DNA of 64,000 bases, taken from contig NZ_CP126604.1 in assembly GCF_008364625.2 (NCBI RefSeq), forward strand, positions 2,790,001 to 2,854,000, given 5' to 3'. Below, one piece after another: positions 50,636-60,130 of this stretch (positions are counted from its first letter, which is position 1; every line of letters starts with the position of its first letter). This stretch comes from Enterobacter dykesii (lineage in GTDB: Bacteria > Pseudomonadota > Gammaproteobacteria > Enterobacterales > Enterobacteriaceae). The notes below the pieces were generated by a model. That model had not been told where the DNA came from. It did not search any database and worked only from the letters and a program-made list of their open reading frames with translations. The position numbers and the translations under genes were made by a program.

Positions 50636-51547
50636 TTAGTGCGACGTGCCGCGTATTTTTTCAACCAGCTTCACCACCGCAACCACGATAGCGCCAATGA
50701 TAAAGCCCAGCACCAGATTCAGCAGCGTGGGCAGAATTGCGGCGACAAGAGCCCCCTGCGCCGCGGAGAAATGTTCGATAGCATGGTGCAGCGGCGCGAT
50801 ACCGTGAACCACGATCCCGCCGCCCACGAGAAACATCGCCAGCGTGCCTACCACCGACAAACTCTTCATCAGCCACGGGGCCAGCACCAGCAGGCTTTTG
50901 CCGATGCCTCTTGCCACCGCGCTCGTTTTCTCTTCCAGCCAGTAGCCAATATCGTCCAGCTTGACGATCAGTCCCACCAGGCCGTACACGCCCACGGTGA
51001 CCAGAATCGCGATGCCGGAGAGGATCAGGACCTGATTCAGGAGCGGCGCGTCAGACACGATGCCCAGCGTGATGGCGACAATCTCCGCAGACAGGATAAA
51101 GTCGGTCCGAATAGCGCCTTTGACCTTATCGCGCTCGAAGGTTTTCGGATCCTGCGCGGCCAGCGCTTCAAGACGCTGCTGGCGCACCTCCGGCGTATCG
51201 CTCTGCTTGCGCGCGCTAAAGGAGTGCAGCACCTTCTCCACACCCTCGAAGCAGAGAAACGCCCCGCCAATCATCAGCAGCGGCGTGATGGCCCAGGGAA
51301 TAAACGCGCTGATCAGCAGCGCCAGCGGCACCAGAATCACCTTGTTCAGGAAGGAGCCTTTCGCCACGCCCCACACCACCGGCAGTTCACGGTTAGCCCT
51401 CACCCCACTCACCTGCTGGGCGTTAAGCGATAAATCATCGCCCAGCACGCCTGCGGTTTTCTTCGCCGCCAGTTTCCCCATCACTGAAATGTCGTCCAGT
51501 AAGGTGGCAATATCATCCAGCAATGTTAATAAGCTACTTCCTGCCAA
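50636..51547 (-). CDS. yedI: DUF808 family inner-membrane protein YedI
   Basis: The 303-residue protein matches E. coli YedI (305) almost throughout ([38 protein letters not shown]). It has several membrane segments and unknown function. The start is TTG at 51547, preceded by AAGGG at good spacing; the encoded N-terminus [20 protein letters not shown] fits the family. It is divergent from yedA. Confidence 0.93.
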   Translation of the reverse strand: MAGSSLLTLLDDIATLLDDISVMGKLAAKKTAGVLGDDLSLNAQQVSGVRANRELPVVWGVAKGSFLNKVILVPLALLISAFIPWAITPLLMIGGAFLCFEGVEKVLHSFSARKQSDTPEVRQQRLEALAAQDPKTFERDKVKGAIRTDFILSAEIVAITLGIVSDAPLLNQVLILSGIAILVTVGVYGLVGLIVKLDDIGYWLEEKTSAVARGIGKSLLVLAPWLMKSLSVVGTLAMFLVGGGIVVHGIAPLHHAIEHFSAAQGALVAAILPTLLNLVLGFIIGAIVVAVVKLVEKIRGTSH

Positions 51548-51725
51548 AATCGTAACCCTTCATTTTTTGGTAATTAAGTGAATAGTATGGAGCAAAAGCG
51601 CAAACCCGGAAACACCCACCTCGCGTCAACAAAAAATTCACATCTGCCACACAATTAAAGGGCTCGCCAGCGCGATAGTTTTCGCGTTTACTATCAGCGA
51701 CCTTTTTATTTCGTCGTGAGGGATT

Positions 51726-52640
51726 ATGCGTTTCCGGCAATTGCTACCGCTCATCGGGGCACTCTTTTCGCTGTACATCATCTGGGGCTCAACCTACTTT
51801 GTCATTCGCATCGGCGTGGAAAGCTGGCCGCCGCTAATGATGGCGGGCATTCGCTTCCTCTCGGCGGGCATCCTGCTGCTGGCCTTCCTGCTCCTGCGCG
51901 GGCATAAGCTTCCCCCGCTGCGCCCGCTGCTGAATGCCGCCCTGATCGGCCTGCTGCTGCTGGCGGTGGGAAATGGCTTTGTAACGATTGCCGAACACCA
52001 GAACGTACCGTCCGGGATCGCCGCAGTGGTCGTTGCCACCGTACCGCTGTTTACCCTTTGCTTTAGCCGCCTTTTTGGTATCCGCACCCGCAAGCTGGAA
52101 TGGCTGGGGATTGGTATTGGCCTTGCCGGCATCATTCTGCTGAACAGCGGCGGTAACCTGAGCGGGAATCCGTGGGGCGCAATCATCATTCTGATTGGCT
52201 CGATGAGCTGGGCGTTTGGCTCCGTCTACGGTTCGCGTATCGAACTGCCGACCGGCATGATGGCGGGCGCGATTGAGATGCTCGCCGCAGGGATTGTACT
52301 GCTGCTCGCCTCCACGCTGACGGGAGAAAAGCTGACGACCCTGCCGCCGCTGTCGGGCTTTCTGGCGGTAGGCTACCTGGCGCTGTTTGGTTCTATCATC
52401 GCCATTAACGCCTATATGTTCCTGATCCGCAATGTCTCTCCGGCTGTCGCCACCAGCTACGCCTACGTCAACCCGGTCGTGGCCGTGCTGCTCGGAACAG
52501 GACTGGGGGGAGAAACGCTCTCACCTGTGGAATGGATTGCTCTTGGGATCATCGTGTTTGCCGTCGTGCTGGTCACCCTGGGCAAATATTTACTGCCCGC
52601 AAAACCGGTGGTCACGCCTTGCGAGGTGGAGAAACCTTAA
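51726..52640 (+). CDS. yedA: EamA/DMT family transporter YedA
   Basis: The 304-residue inner-membrane protein has ten predicted helices in two EamA repeats (IIWGSTYFVIRIGVESWPPL in the first; SWAFGSVYGSRIELP in the second). E. coli YedA (306) can export some amino acids or metabolites when overexpressed; its native substrate is unclear. Its last 29 bases overlap the convergent vsr gene. Confidence 0.94.
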   Translation: MRFRQLLPLIGALFSLYIIWGSTYFVIRIGVESWPPLMMAGIRFLSAGILLLAFLLLRGHKLPPLRPLLNAALIGLLLLAVGNGFVTIAEHQNVPSGIAAVVVATVPLFTLCFSRLFGIRTRKLEWLGIGIGLAGIILLNSGGNLSGNPWGAIIILIGSMSWAFGSVYGSRIELPTGMMAGAIEMLAAGIVLLLASTLTGEKLTTLPPLSGFLAVGYLALFGSIIAINAYMFLIRNVSPAVATSYAYVNPVVAVLLGTGLGGETLSPVEWIALGIIVFAVVLVTLGKYLLPAKPVVTPCEVEKP

Positions 52641-53103
52641 GCAGGTGAATACCCTGCGTGTCGATCTGCGCGGTCTGGCCGCCGCCGCAGATCCACTCTT
52701 CCAGCCGTTCGCTCAGATCGGTATCGTTCAGCTTTAATCGGCCTCTCAGCGCACACTCCCAGACGATCAGTACCCGCCAGCCCTGCGCAATCAGCGCGGT
52801 GAGATCCCGGCTGTCACGCTCGACGTTCTTGCCAATTTTATCCAGCCAGAAATCGGTGCGCGTCGCGGGGACTTTAAACAGGTAGCAGTCGTGGTGATGC
52901 CAGAAACAGCCGTGGGTAAAGATGATGCACTGCCAGGCGTCGATGACGAAATCCGGACGCCCCGCAAGCGCGGGATCCTGCACGCGGAAATCAAACCCCG
53001 CCTGCGTCAGCAGCCCGGCCAGGCGCTTTTCGATGGCGGTGTCACGGGTGCCGATGGCGCGCATATTTTTGCTGCGCGTGGCCTTATCGTGAACATCCGT
53101 CAT
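52612..53103 (-). CDS. vsr: very short patch repair endonuclease Vsr
   Basis: The 163-residue enzyme nicks 5' of the T in T:G mismatches left by deamination of Dcm-methylated cytosine. Asp51 in GRPDFVID and His64 and His69 in THGCFWHHH, the catalytic residues, are at E. coli positions. The start at 53103 ([11 protein letters not shown]) lies inside dcm and overlaps its end by 20 bases, as in E. coli. A longer in-frame extension lies wholly within dcm and was not used. Confidence 0.96.
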   Translation of the reverse strand: MTDVHDKATRSKNMRAIGTRDTAIEKRLAGLLTQAGFDFRVQDPALAGRPDFVIDAWQCIIFTHGCFWHHHDCYLFKVPATRTDFWLDKIGKNVERDSRDLTALIAQGWRVLIVWECALRGRLKLNDTDLSERLEEWICGGGQTAQIDTQGIHLLKVSPPRKA

Positions 53104-54517
53104 TGACGGCCTCACCCTGACGGAGCGCCACCGCCTGTCTGATGCGTGAGGCCAGCAGTTTTGCCACGGCCGCGAACGCGGGAACCACCACCGAGTTACC
53201 AAACTGGCGGTAGGCCTGGGTATCCGAAACCGGAATGCGGAAGCGGTAACCCTGCGGGGTTTCAAATCCCATCAACCGGGCGCATTCCCGCGGCGTTAAG
53301 CGTCGCGGACGGTGACGCTGGTTGTGCGGATCGTCGAAATCTTTTTCACCCAGCGCCTTGTCCCAGCCTCTGTCGATCAGGATCTCTGCCCCATCCTTAT
53401 AGTAGCGAGCGGACAGCGTACGGGTCACGCTGTGCGGATCGTTGGGGTTTACCATCCCAAAACCGAAGCCGTTGCCCTTCGCCTGATGCTTCTTGGCATA
53501 GCGGTAGAGGTATTTCCACAGCACCGGGGTAAGAATAAATTTCGCGTCAACGACAGGTTCCAGCAGGTCGGCAACGGTAGGACGCCGCTCGGGATACAGA
53601 GACGGGATATCCCGAAGGGTAAAATCCCCCTTGAGATTGAGATCGCGGCGGAACCCCACCATCACGATACGTTCGCGATGCTGGGGCAGAAAATGTTTTC
53701 CATCAATGATTTTGGGATCGTCCGCGCCCATATCCTGTGAATCAGCCACGTCATACCCCAGCTCGTCCAGGGTCTGCATGATAATGCGGAAGGTTTTTCC
53801 GCCGTCGTGGCTCTTTAGATTTTTGACGTTTTCCAGCACAAAGATGGCCGGGCGGCAGGCGTCAATGATGCGCGCCACATCAAAAAACAGCGTTCCCTGG
53901 GTATCGCAGGCGAAGCCGTGGGCGCGTCCAAGGGCATTCTTTTTGGAGACACCGGCCAGCGAGAAGGGCTGACACGGGAAGCCGGCCAGCAGCACGTCAT
54001 GCGCCGGGATCGTCTGTCGAATGTGCTCGGCGGCCTGTTCATCGCTCACGCCGCTTTTATGGCTCAGGGTGACATCGCGGATGTCCGCGTTGAAATGGTG
54101 CTCGTTCGGATCGCAGTACCAGTTGGCCTTATAGGTCCGGACGGCATGTTTGTTCCACTCGCTGGTAAACACGCACTGTCCGCCGATAGCTTCAAAACCG
54201 TGTCGGATACCGCCGATACCGGCGAACAGATCGATAAAGCGGAAGGCATAGTTCGGATGCGCGGCAGGAGGACGCGGAAGCAGGTTTTGCAGATAACGAA
54301 ACTCGCCTTCGCTCAGGCGACGCCCTGCGCGTTCGCTGGTCAGAAGACGCTTAAGGATCGCCGGGCTCCAGTGGCTCTCGCCGTGCGCCACCAGCAGATT
54401 GGCCAGCGTTTTAGCATCATAGATATCCAACAGCTGGCGCAGCAACGCCTGCACCGTTGCCGTTGATTTCTCAGCCTGCTCTGGCGCGGGCTCTGTCACT
54501 GATCGATTTTCCTGCAT
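53084..54517 (-). CDS. dcm: DNA cytosine methyltransferase Dcm
   Basis: The 477-residue C5-methyltransferase modifies the second C of CCWGG. SAM motif [20 protein letters not shown] (93-112), catalytic Cys182 in [17 protein letters not shown], and the C-terminal FGNSVVVP motif are intact. The N-terminal helical extension (about 1-90) is a Dcm feature. The target-recognition region lies near 300-400. It is coupled to vsr by overlap, pairing methylation with mismatch repair. Confidence 0.97.
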   Translation of the reverse strand: MQENRSVTEPAPEQAEKSTATVQALLRQLLDIYDAKTLANLLVAHGESHWSPAILKRLLTSERAGRRLSEGEFRYLQNLLPRPPAAHPNYAFRFIDLFAGIGGIRHGFEAIGGQCVFTSEWNKHAVRTYKANWYCDPNEHHFNADIRDVTLSHKSGVSDEQAAEHIRQTIPAHDVLLAGFPCQPFSLAGVSKKNALGRAHGFACDTQGTLFFDVARIIDACRPAIFVLENVKNLKSHDGGKTFRIIMQTLDELGYDVADSQDMGADDPKIIDGKHFLPQHRERIVMVGFRRDLNLKGDFTLRDIPSLYPERRPTVADLLEPVVDAKFILTPVLWKYLYRYAKKHQAKGNGFGFGMVNPNDPHSVTRTLSARYYKDGAEILIDRGWDKALGEKDFDDPHNQRHRPRRLTPRECARLMGFETPQGYRFRIPVSDTQAYRQFGNSVVVPAFAAVAKLLASRIRQAVALRQGEAVNDGCSR

Positions 54518-54560
54518 TCTTTTAACCGGAGAGTAAAGACTGGGAACAGATTACCACAGT

Positions 54561-55268
54561 TCAGTTGCGCAAACTGCGACGGAAGCGGCTCAACACCTGG
54601 CTATCCAGCCCGATGCAGTCGCCGTGTAATTCGGCACTGAGTTTCGCCATAAACTGGATCAGGAAATCGGCATTGTGGCGAGCCAGCTCGCGGCCCATTT
54701 CCGTTTGCATTGTATCAGGCAATCGCAGCAGCTTGGTCTGAAAATGGTCGAGGGCAAACGCACGGTCGTCAAGGATACGCGCATCAGCGAAGGGATCGTC
54801 TGCATCAAAAAGCGGCACGCCCAGCGCGCCCGAGACGGCAAAAACCCGCGCCAGGCCGATAGCGCCTAACGCTTCCAGCCGGTCAGCGTCCTGCACGATT
54901 TTGGCTTCCATGCTCTGCGGCGCAATCCCGGCGCTGAAGCTGTGCGCCTCAATCGCGTGCGCGACGGCGGCTGCGTGCTCTGGCGGAAACTCAGGGAAGT
55001 CGCGGCGCAGAATGTCACACGTTTTAAGTGCGGCGAGCCGTGACGACTGGCTGCGTTCGGGATGGTTTTTCGGCAGGCTGACAATATCGTGGAAATAGCA
55101 TGCGGTCAGGATCACCAGCGGCTCCACCGCCTGGTCAGCCATAATTTTTTGCGCCGTCATCCAGACCCGACGAAAATGCGAAATATCATGTGCGGTATCG
55201 TCGGTGCTGTAGTTTTCCTCAAGCCAGCGCTCAAATCGCTGCTGCCACCGGGCAAGTTCCATCGTCAT
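54561..55268 (-). CDS. yedJ: HD-domain phosphohydrolase YedJ
   Basis: The 235-residue HD hydrolase has a metal site His in [10 protein letters not shown], His-Asp in [10 protein letters not shown], and Asp in [18 protein letters not shown]. The E. coli homologue (231) has unknown substrate. The start at 55268 is followed by [12 protein letters not shown] 278-base AT-rich gap separates it from the porin. Confidence 0.93.
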   Translation of the reverse strand: MTMELARWQQRFERWLEENYSTDDTAHDISHFRRVWMTAQKIMADQAVEPLVILTACYFHDIVSLPKNHPERSQSSRLAALKTCDILRRDFPEFPPEHAAAVAHAIEAHSFSAGIAPQSMEAKIVQDADRLEALGAIGLARVFAVSGALGVPLFDADDPFADARILDDRAFALDHFQTKLLRLPDTMQTEMGRELARHNADFLIQFMAKLSAELHGDCIGLDSQVLSRFRRSLRN

Positions 55269-55443
55269 ATCCTGTTGTTTAAAAGAGAATCAATTATAAC
55301 ATAGCCGAATTAAATCAATCTAAAAATAGAACCACGAAATACTTAATAATAATTACACCGTATAAATTCAATGAATTAATTCACCAGAAAAATAAAGAGA
55401 TTACTAGAAATATTTGGCAATATTTCATAGGATTTAATTACAT

Positions 55444-55479
55444 TTATTTTTGAAACTAAATTACACTTCCTGGAATAGT
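55444..55479 (+). promoter_or_regulatory. possible OmpR site and promoter of the porin gene
   Basis: TTTTTGAAACTAAATTACA (55447-55465) resembles the OmpR sites of ompC (TTTTGAAACATCT-type). TTGAAA (55450-55455) and AATAGT (55474-55479) could be -35/-10 elements 18 bp apart. The whole gap 55269-55546 is strongly AT-rich, as at the H-NS- and OmpR-controlled ompS1 promoter of Salmonella. All of this is a visual match. Confidence 0.35.
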
Positions 55480-55546
55480 ATCAAGCCTGTAATTGCGGAG
55501 GGTGATTACATATATTCATATAAATTATGACTGAAGGGAATATATA

Positions 55547-56713
55547 ATGAAAAGAAAAGTTTTGGCAATTGTGGTACCCGCGTTATTAATGGCAGGCGCA
55601 GCCAATGCGGCTGAAATGTACAACAAAAACGGCAACAAAGTTGACCTGTACGGCAAAGTCGATGCGCGCCACACCTTCTCTGACAACGCTGGCGACGACG
55701 GCGACGAAACCTATGTACAGATTGGTTTCAAAGGCGAAACCCAGATCGCTAACGACCTGATCGGCTACGGTCAGTGGGAATACAAAACCTTCGCTAACGA
55801 TACCGAAGGCGCGGGTGACAAATCATTTAACCGCCTGGCATATGCTGGTCTGAAATATGGCGAATACGGTTCATTTGATTATGGCCGTAATTACGGCGTC
55901 GTGTACGACGTTGAAGCCTGGACCGATATGCTGCCTGTATTTGGCGGTGACTCTTACACCTGGACCGATAACTTTATGAACGGTCGTGCTAACGGTCTGG
56001 CAACCTATCGTAACCAGGATTTCTTCGGTCTGGTTGAGGGGTTGAATTTCGCGCTGCAGTATCAGGGTGCGAATGAAGGCCAGGATGCAACAGAAGATCA
56101 GGAAGGCACGAAAAACGGCCATGATGATGTTCGTTTCCAGAACGGCGACGGCTTCGGTATGTCTACCACCTATGATTTTGACTTCGGTCTGAGCCTGGGT
56201 GCGGCATATTCATCTTCCGACCGCACGAACAAACAGGTTGCATACGGTGCAGGTAACTACAACCGCTACAGCCCATATGCAGGTGGCGAACGCGCTGAAG
56301 CCTGGACCATTGGCGCAAAATATGATGCGCAGGGTGTTTACCTGGCCATGATGTATGCGGAAACCCGCAACATGACGCCGTATGGTAATTTTGGTATCGC
56401 CAACCAGACTCAGAACTTTGAAGCCGTCGCGCAGTACCAGTTCGACTTCGGCCTGCGTCCGTCTCTGGCATGGGTTTACTCCAAAGGTAAAGACATTGGC
56501 GGCAATGATTACAACCCAGGTAATACTTACGACTATGTTGATCAGGATCTGGTGAACTATGTCGATGTCGGTATGACCTACAGCTTCAACAAAAACTTCT
56601 CGACTTACGTTGATTATAAAATCAACCTGCTGGACAACGATGAAAGCTTCTACGAAGCCAATGGCATCTCAACTGATGACATCGTTGGCGTAGGCATGAC
56701 CTACCAGTTCTAA
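55547..56713 (+). CDS. OmpC/OmpF-family porin (OmpS1/YedS-like)
   Basis: The 388-residue general porin has a signal peptide cut after MAGAANA (residue 21). The 16-strand barrel pattern ends in MTYQF with terminal Phe. Its place after yedJ matches ompS1 in Salmonella and the yedS pseudogene in E. coli. The constriction loop L3 reads [10 protein letters not shown]: the eyelet Asp (OmpF Asp113) is kept, but the Glu of PEFGG (OmpF Glu117) is Val131 (precursor numbering; codon GTA at 55937-55939). One extracellular loop (about 174-195) is rich in Glu, Asp and Gly. Confidence 0.92.
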   Translation: MKRKVLAIVVPALLMAGAANAAEMYNKNGNKVDLYGKVDARHTFSDNAGDDGDETYVQIGFKGETQIANDLIGYGQWEYKTFANDTEGAGDKSFNRLAYAGLKYGEYGSFDYGRNYGVVYDVEAWTDMLPVFGGDSYTWTDNFMNGRANGLATYRNQDFFGLVEGLNFALQYQGANEGQDATEDQEGTKNGHDDVRFQNGDGFGMSTTYDFDFGLSLGAAYSSSDRTNKQVAYGAGNYNRYSPYAGGERAEAWTIGAKYDAQGVYLAMMYAETRNMTPYGNFGIANQTQNFEAVAQYQFDFGLRPSLAWVYSKGKDIGGNDYNPGNTYDYVDQDLVNYVDVGMTYSFNKNFSTYVDYKINLLDNDESFYEANGISTDDIVGVGMTYQF

Positions 56714-56727
56714 TCCCCCAAAATACC

Positions 56728-56755
56728 AAAGGCCGCAATTGCGGCCTTTTTTATT
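56728..56755. terminator. terminator after the porin gene
   Basis: AAAGGCCGC (56728-56736) pairs with GCGGCCTTT (56741-56749) around AATT, followed by TTTATTT. It also ends the convergent MurQ-like gene. Confidence 0.9.
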
Positions 56756-56770
56756 TCTTCACTATCTCTA

Positions 56771-57634
56771 CTACGGTGCTTCCTGCAGCGCCACGCGGAT
56801 AAAACCGTTATTCTGCGCCAGCAGCTCATGGGCCTTCCACGCATCCAGCCCTGTCAGCACCATCAATACCGCCGTTTTACAGTTATGGTTACAGCTCTCC
56901 AGCGCGGTTTTTGCCTCCATCCGGCTGCATCCCCCCGCTTCCATCACAATGGCGATTTGCCGTTCAGTCCATTTGGTCGTGCTTGCCTCAAGATCCACGC
57001 GCAGGTTGCTGTAAACCCGTCCGGTTCGGACGGCCAGCCCGGTAGCGATCATCGAGAGGATCATTTTTTGCGCGATCCCCGCTTTGGTGTTGATATAGCC
57101 TGCGACGACGTCGGCCCCCAGCTCCGGAGCGATAACCATGCTTGCCAGCTGCGCGGCTTCGCTTTGCGCATCACCGGTAACAATGGCGACCGGTGAACCC
57201 AGCGACCACGCATGGCGCATTGCCCCCCAGACCCACGGCGTTTTTCCGCTGACGGTCACGGCCAGCATCATATCGCGTTCACCAAACTTGATGGCCTGCA
57301 GATCGGCAACGCCGCGCTCGTAGCTCCCTTCCCCTTCTTGTGCCGTAACGGCCATCACAGGGGTTTTGCCCGGCGCATATTCATCGGCAACCTGTTGCGC
57401 AATGCGCCCCGACGGCCCCGCGCCAACAACGATCAGGCGACCGCCGTGGCTGATCGTCGCGGCAGCGTTGTCGACCACGCGGGCAATTGTATCTAAACAG
57501 GGGGTAATCGCAGCAGAAATGAGTGCATCATCCTGGTGAATGACTTTCAGCATGTCCAGCGTGGACAATCTATCAATATTCATCGTGCTGGCGTGCCGTC
57601 TTTCCTTGACCGAACCGGTAAGCATAACGCTCAT
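56771..57634 (-). CDS. MurQ-like SIS-domain protein (putative N-acetylmuramic acid 6-phosphate etherase)
   Basis: The 287-residue protein follows the MurQ pattern: STLDML near the N-terminus, a SIS sugar-phosphate motif (GRLIVVGAGPSGRIAQQVAD, about 64-83), VSGKTPWVWGAM, and a C-terminal CNHNCKTAVLMVL helix. MurQ has GAGTSGRLGILDASECPPT here, whereas this protein has GPSGRIAQQVADEYAPG; a Glu is kept in the same place. It is a diverged paralogue, so the lactyl-ether-cleaving reaction on MurNAc-6-phosphate is possible but unproven. AAGGAGG fixes the start at 57634. No murP permease or murR regulator is nearby. Confidence 0.8.
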   Translation of the reverse strand: MSVMLTGSVKERRHASTMNIDRLSTLDMLKVIHQDDALISAAITPCLDTIARVVDNAAATISHGGRLIVVGAGPSGRIAQQVADEYAPGKTPVMAVTAQEGEGSYERGVADLQAIKFGERDMMLAVTVSGKTPWVWGAMRHAWSLGSPVAIVTGDAQSEAAQLASMVIAPELGADVVAGYINTKAGIAQKMILSMIATGLAVRTGRVYSNLRVDLEASTTKWTERQIAIVMEAGGCSRMEAKTALESCNHNCKTAVLMVLTGLDAWKAHELLAQNNGFIRVALQEAP

Positions 57635-57760
57635 AAACAGCCTCCTTATTATGAGTACCCACACACTATAAAGTGTTTTATATAGATGACCTGCGAGGAG
57701 GGTCACGAAAAGAGGACCAAATCCACGCCTTTACATGGCTTTAAGAAAAGCGCGTCATCG

Positions 57761-57788
57761 GCGATAATTACCCCTTCTTAATTATCGC
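57761..57788 (+). repeat. 10-bp inverted repeat abutting the dcuS-like Shine-Dalgarno
   Basis: GCGATAATTA (57761-57770) and TAATTATCGC (57779-57788) are perfect inverted copies around CCCCTTCT. The right arm touches GGAG (57789-57792), the ribosome-binding site. It may be an operator or a hairpin that affects translation. The 57635-57760 part of this divergent gap also holds ACACT-ATAA-AGTGT at 57663-57676. Confidence 0.55.
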
Positions 57789-57797
57789 GGAGTGTTG

Positions 57798-59414
57798 ATG
57801 AGCGATTTGCAGCCTTTCCTTACGACGCGCAAGCGCCCCATGAAGCTGAACACCCTGGTCACGCTGATGGTATGCGCGATTATTGCCTCTGTGCTGCTGG
57901 TGGTTTTTGCGCTCTACTCCGTGCAAATCACCCGGGCGACCCGCGATGATGTTAAAGATACGGCTCTGGGTATCGCCAGAACGCTGGCCAACAGCCCGGA
58001 GATCCAGCGCGGCCTGATGCAGCCACCGCAGGCGGATATCATTCAGCCCATCGCCAAAGCCGTCACCCAACGCAACGATCTGCTGCTCACCGTGGTGACC
58101 GACATGCGGGGGATTCGCTACTCGCACCCGAACGAAGCCCTCATCGGCCTGCACTTTATTGGTAACGACCTGGAGCCTGCGCTGGAAGGTAAAGAGAATG
58201 TCTCCGTAAACCGTGGCGCCCTCGCGGAAGCGCTTCGCGTCTTCACTCCCGTTTACGACAGCCAGCACGACCAGATCGGCGTGGTGGTGGTCGGTATCTC
58301 CCTCAAAAAAGTGGAAGATCAGATTGCCCGCGGGCGGCTAAACGCCGTCTGGACCATTTTGTTCAGTATTTTTATGAGCTCGATGGCGATTTGGGGTCTG
58401 GTGCGGGTACTGAAACGCATCCTGTTCGGGCTCGAACCTTACGAAATTTCCGCCTTGTTCGAACAGCGTCAGGCAATGCTGCAGTCGCTTCGCGAGGGGG
58501 TACTGGCCGTCGATATTCACGGGCGCGTGACGATGATCAACCAGACCGCCAGAGAAATATTGCTTCTCCCATCCGGCAAGCAGACCGAAAACGCCAGCGC
58601 GCCCCTGCTGGCCAGCCTGCGCGAAGTTTCAAAGACGGGCGTCGCGCGTCAGGATCAGGAGATCAGCTGTAACGGGCGTCTATTGCTCTGCAACATGGTG
58701 CCCGTTAAAAGCCAGGATCGGGTGATCGGCGCCATTACCACCTTCCGTGATAAAACGGAAATCAGCCAGCTGATGCAGCGTATTGATGGCATGGTTAACT
58801 ACGTCGACGCCCTGCGCAGCCATACGCACGAGTTTATGAATAAACTGCATGTGATCCTGGGCCTGCTGCACATGAAGCGCTACGACAAGCTGGAAGAGTA
58901 CATCATCCAGACGGCACATAATTACCAGACGGATATCGGTACGATACAGAGCAAGGTAAAATCCCCGGTCATTGCCGGGTTCCTGCTGGGTAAAATCAAT
59001 CGGGCGAAAGAAGCGGGCGTCACCCTGACGCTGGCGGATGAATGCCAGATACCGGATACCGCGAGCGAAGAGCAGGTCGCGGTGCTGATCACCGTGCTGG
59101 GTAACCTCATTGAAAACGCGCTCGACGCGATGGAAGGACAGCAGGAAGGTGAGATCGGCCTGCTGCTGCATTATCAGAACGGCTGGCTCAGCTGCGAAGT
59201 CAGCGACGATGGCCCCGGCATTGATCCCGCTCAGCTGGAGGCTATTTTTACAAAGGGCTTCTCAACAAAAGGTGAAAACCGTGGCGTTGGGCTGTTCCTT
59301 GCTCGCCAGCAAATCCAGAACCTCGGCGGCGATATCACCGTCGAGTCTGAGCCAGGCGTATTTACCCAATTTTTTGTTCACATCCCCTGGGATAGCGAGA
59401 GGAATATCGCGTGA
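57798..59414 (+). CDS. DcuS-like C4-dicarboxylate sensor histidine kinase
   Basis: The roughly 538-residue membrane kinase is of the CitA/DcuS family. There are two membrane helices (about 22-42 and 183-203), a periplasmic PAS domain in which the fumarate-binding residues of E. coli DcuS are kept (Arg107 and His110 in GIRYSHP, Arg147 in ALRVFTP), a cytoplasmic PAS domain (about 220-330), His344 in SHTHEFMNKLHVILGLL, and an ATPase domain (NLIENALDAM; DDGPGI). It is probably a paralogue of DcuS, given its place beside a fumarate-reductase-like gene. The start at 57798 follows GGAG. GTGA couples it to the regulator. Confidence 0.88.
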   Translation: MSDLQPFLTTRKRPMKLNTLVTLMVCAIIASVLLVVFALYSVQITRATRDDVKDTALGIARTLANSPEIQRGLMQPPQADIIQPIAKAVTQRNDLLLTVVTDMRGIRYSHPNEALIGLHFIGNDLEPALEGKENVSVNRGALAEALRVFTPVYDSQHDQIGVVVVGISLKKVEDQIARGRLNAVWTILFSIFMSSMAIWGLVRVLKRILFGLEPYEISALFEQRQAMLQSLREGVLAVDIHGRVTMINQTAREILLLPSGKQTENASAPLLASLREVSKTGVARQDQEISCNGRLLLCNMVPVKSQDRVIGAITTFRDKTEISQLMQRIDGMVNYVDALRSHTHEFMNKLHVILGLLHMKRYDKLEEYIIQTAHNYQTDIGTIQSKVKSPVIAGFLLGKINRAKEAGVTLTLADECQIPDTASEEQVAVLITVLGNLIENALDAMEGQQEGEIGLLLHYQNGWLSCEVSDDGPGIDPAQLEAIFTKGFSTKGENRGVGLFLARQQIQNLGGDITVESEPGVFTQFFVHIPWDSERNIA

Positions 59415-60130
59415 TAAATGTATTAATTGTCGATGATGACGCCATGGTAGCCGACCTCAACCGTCTGTATGTCAACCGTGTTGAAGGTTTTAGCTGCTGC
59501 GGCGTCGCCTCCACGCTAAACCAGGCCGAGGCCATCATTAATAACCCCGGGCAGCCTGTCGATCTGGTGCTGCTGGATGTCTATATGCAGCAGGATAACG
59601 GGCTGGATCTGCTGCCCGTGATTCGCGCGTCCGGTCGCCCAATCGATGTGATTATGATCTCGTCGGCTGCCGACGCCGCCACGATCCAGACCTCCATTCA
59701 TTACGGCGTGGTGGATTATCTGATCAAGCCGTTCCAGTTCCCGCGCTTTGAAGAGGCGCTGAACGGCTGGAAGGCAAAGCATAGCCTGATGGGTTCGCAC
59801 CAGTATTATGAGCAGGCCGACGTCGACCGGCTGATCCACGGCGGGGCGCCGGAACTGGCGGACAGCAAAAAGCTGCCGAAGGGGTTAACGCCGCAAACGC
59901 TGCGCACGATTTGCCAGTGGATTGACGCTCACCCGGAGACGGAATTTTCTACCGATGACCTGGCAAACGCCGTCAATATTTCCCGCGTGTCCTGTCGCAA
60001 ATACCTGATTTGGCTCGCGCAAATCAACATTCTGTTCACCAGCATTCACTACGGTGCCACCGGGCGTCCGGTGTATCGCTACCGTCTCCAGCCGGAGCAG
60101 ACCGGCCTGCTCAAGCAATACTGTCAGTAA
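59411..60130 (+). CDS. DcuR-like response regulator
   Basis: The 239-residue regulator has the same length as E. coli DcuR. The receiver has Asp8-Asp9-Asp10, phosphoacceptor Asp56 in LVLLDVYMQ and Lys in DYLIKPFQ. The C-terminal helix-turn-helix (FSTDDLANAVNISRVSCRKYL, cited in part) fits the CitB/DcuR type, with a closing HYGATGRPVYRYR. Start is GTG, overlapping the kinase stop. Its 3' end overlaps the convergent apbE-like gene by 20 bases. Confidence 0.88.
   Translation: MINVLIVDDDAMVADLNRLYVNRVEGFSCCGVASTLNQAEAIINNPGQPVDLVLLDVYMQQDNGLDLLPVIRASGRPIDVIMISSAADAATIQTSIHYGVVDYLIKPFQFPRFEEALNGWKAKHSLMGSHQYYEQADVDRLIHGGAPELADSKKLPKGLTPQTLRTICQWIDAHPETEFSTDDLANAVNISRVSCRKYLIWLAQINILFTSIHYGATGRPVYRYRLQPEQTGLLKQYCQ

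Noticed and set aside
53104..53265. N-terminal extension of Vsr inside dcm
   Set aside because: It is a translation of dcm in another frame; the 163-residue form starting at 53103 matches known Vsr.
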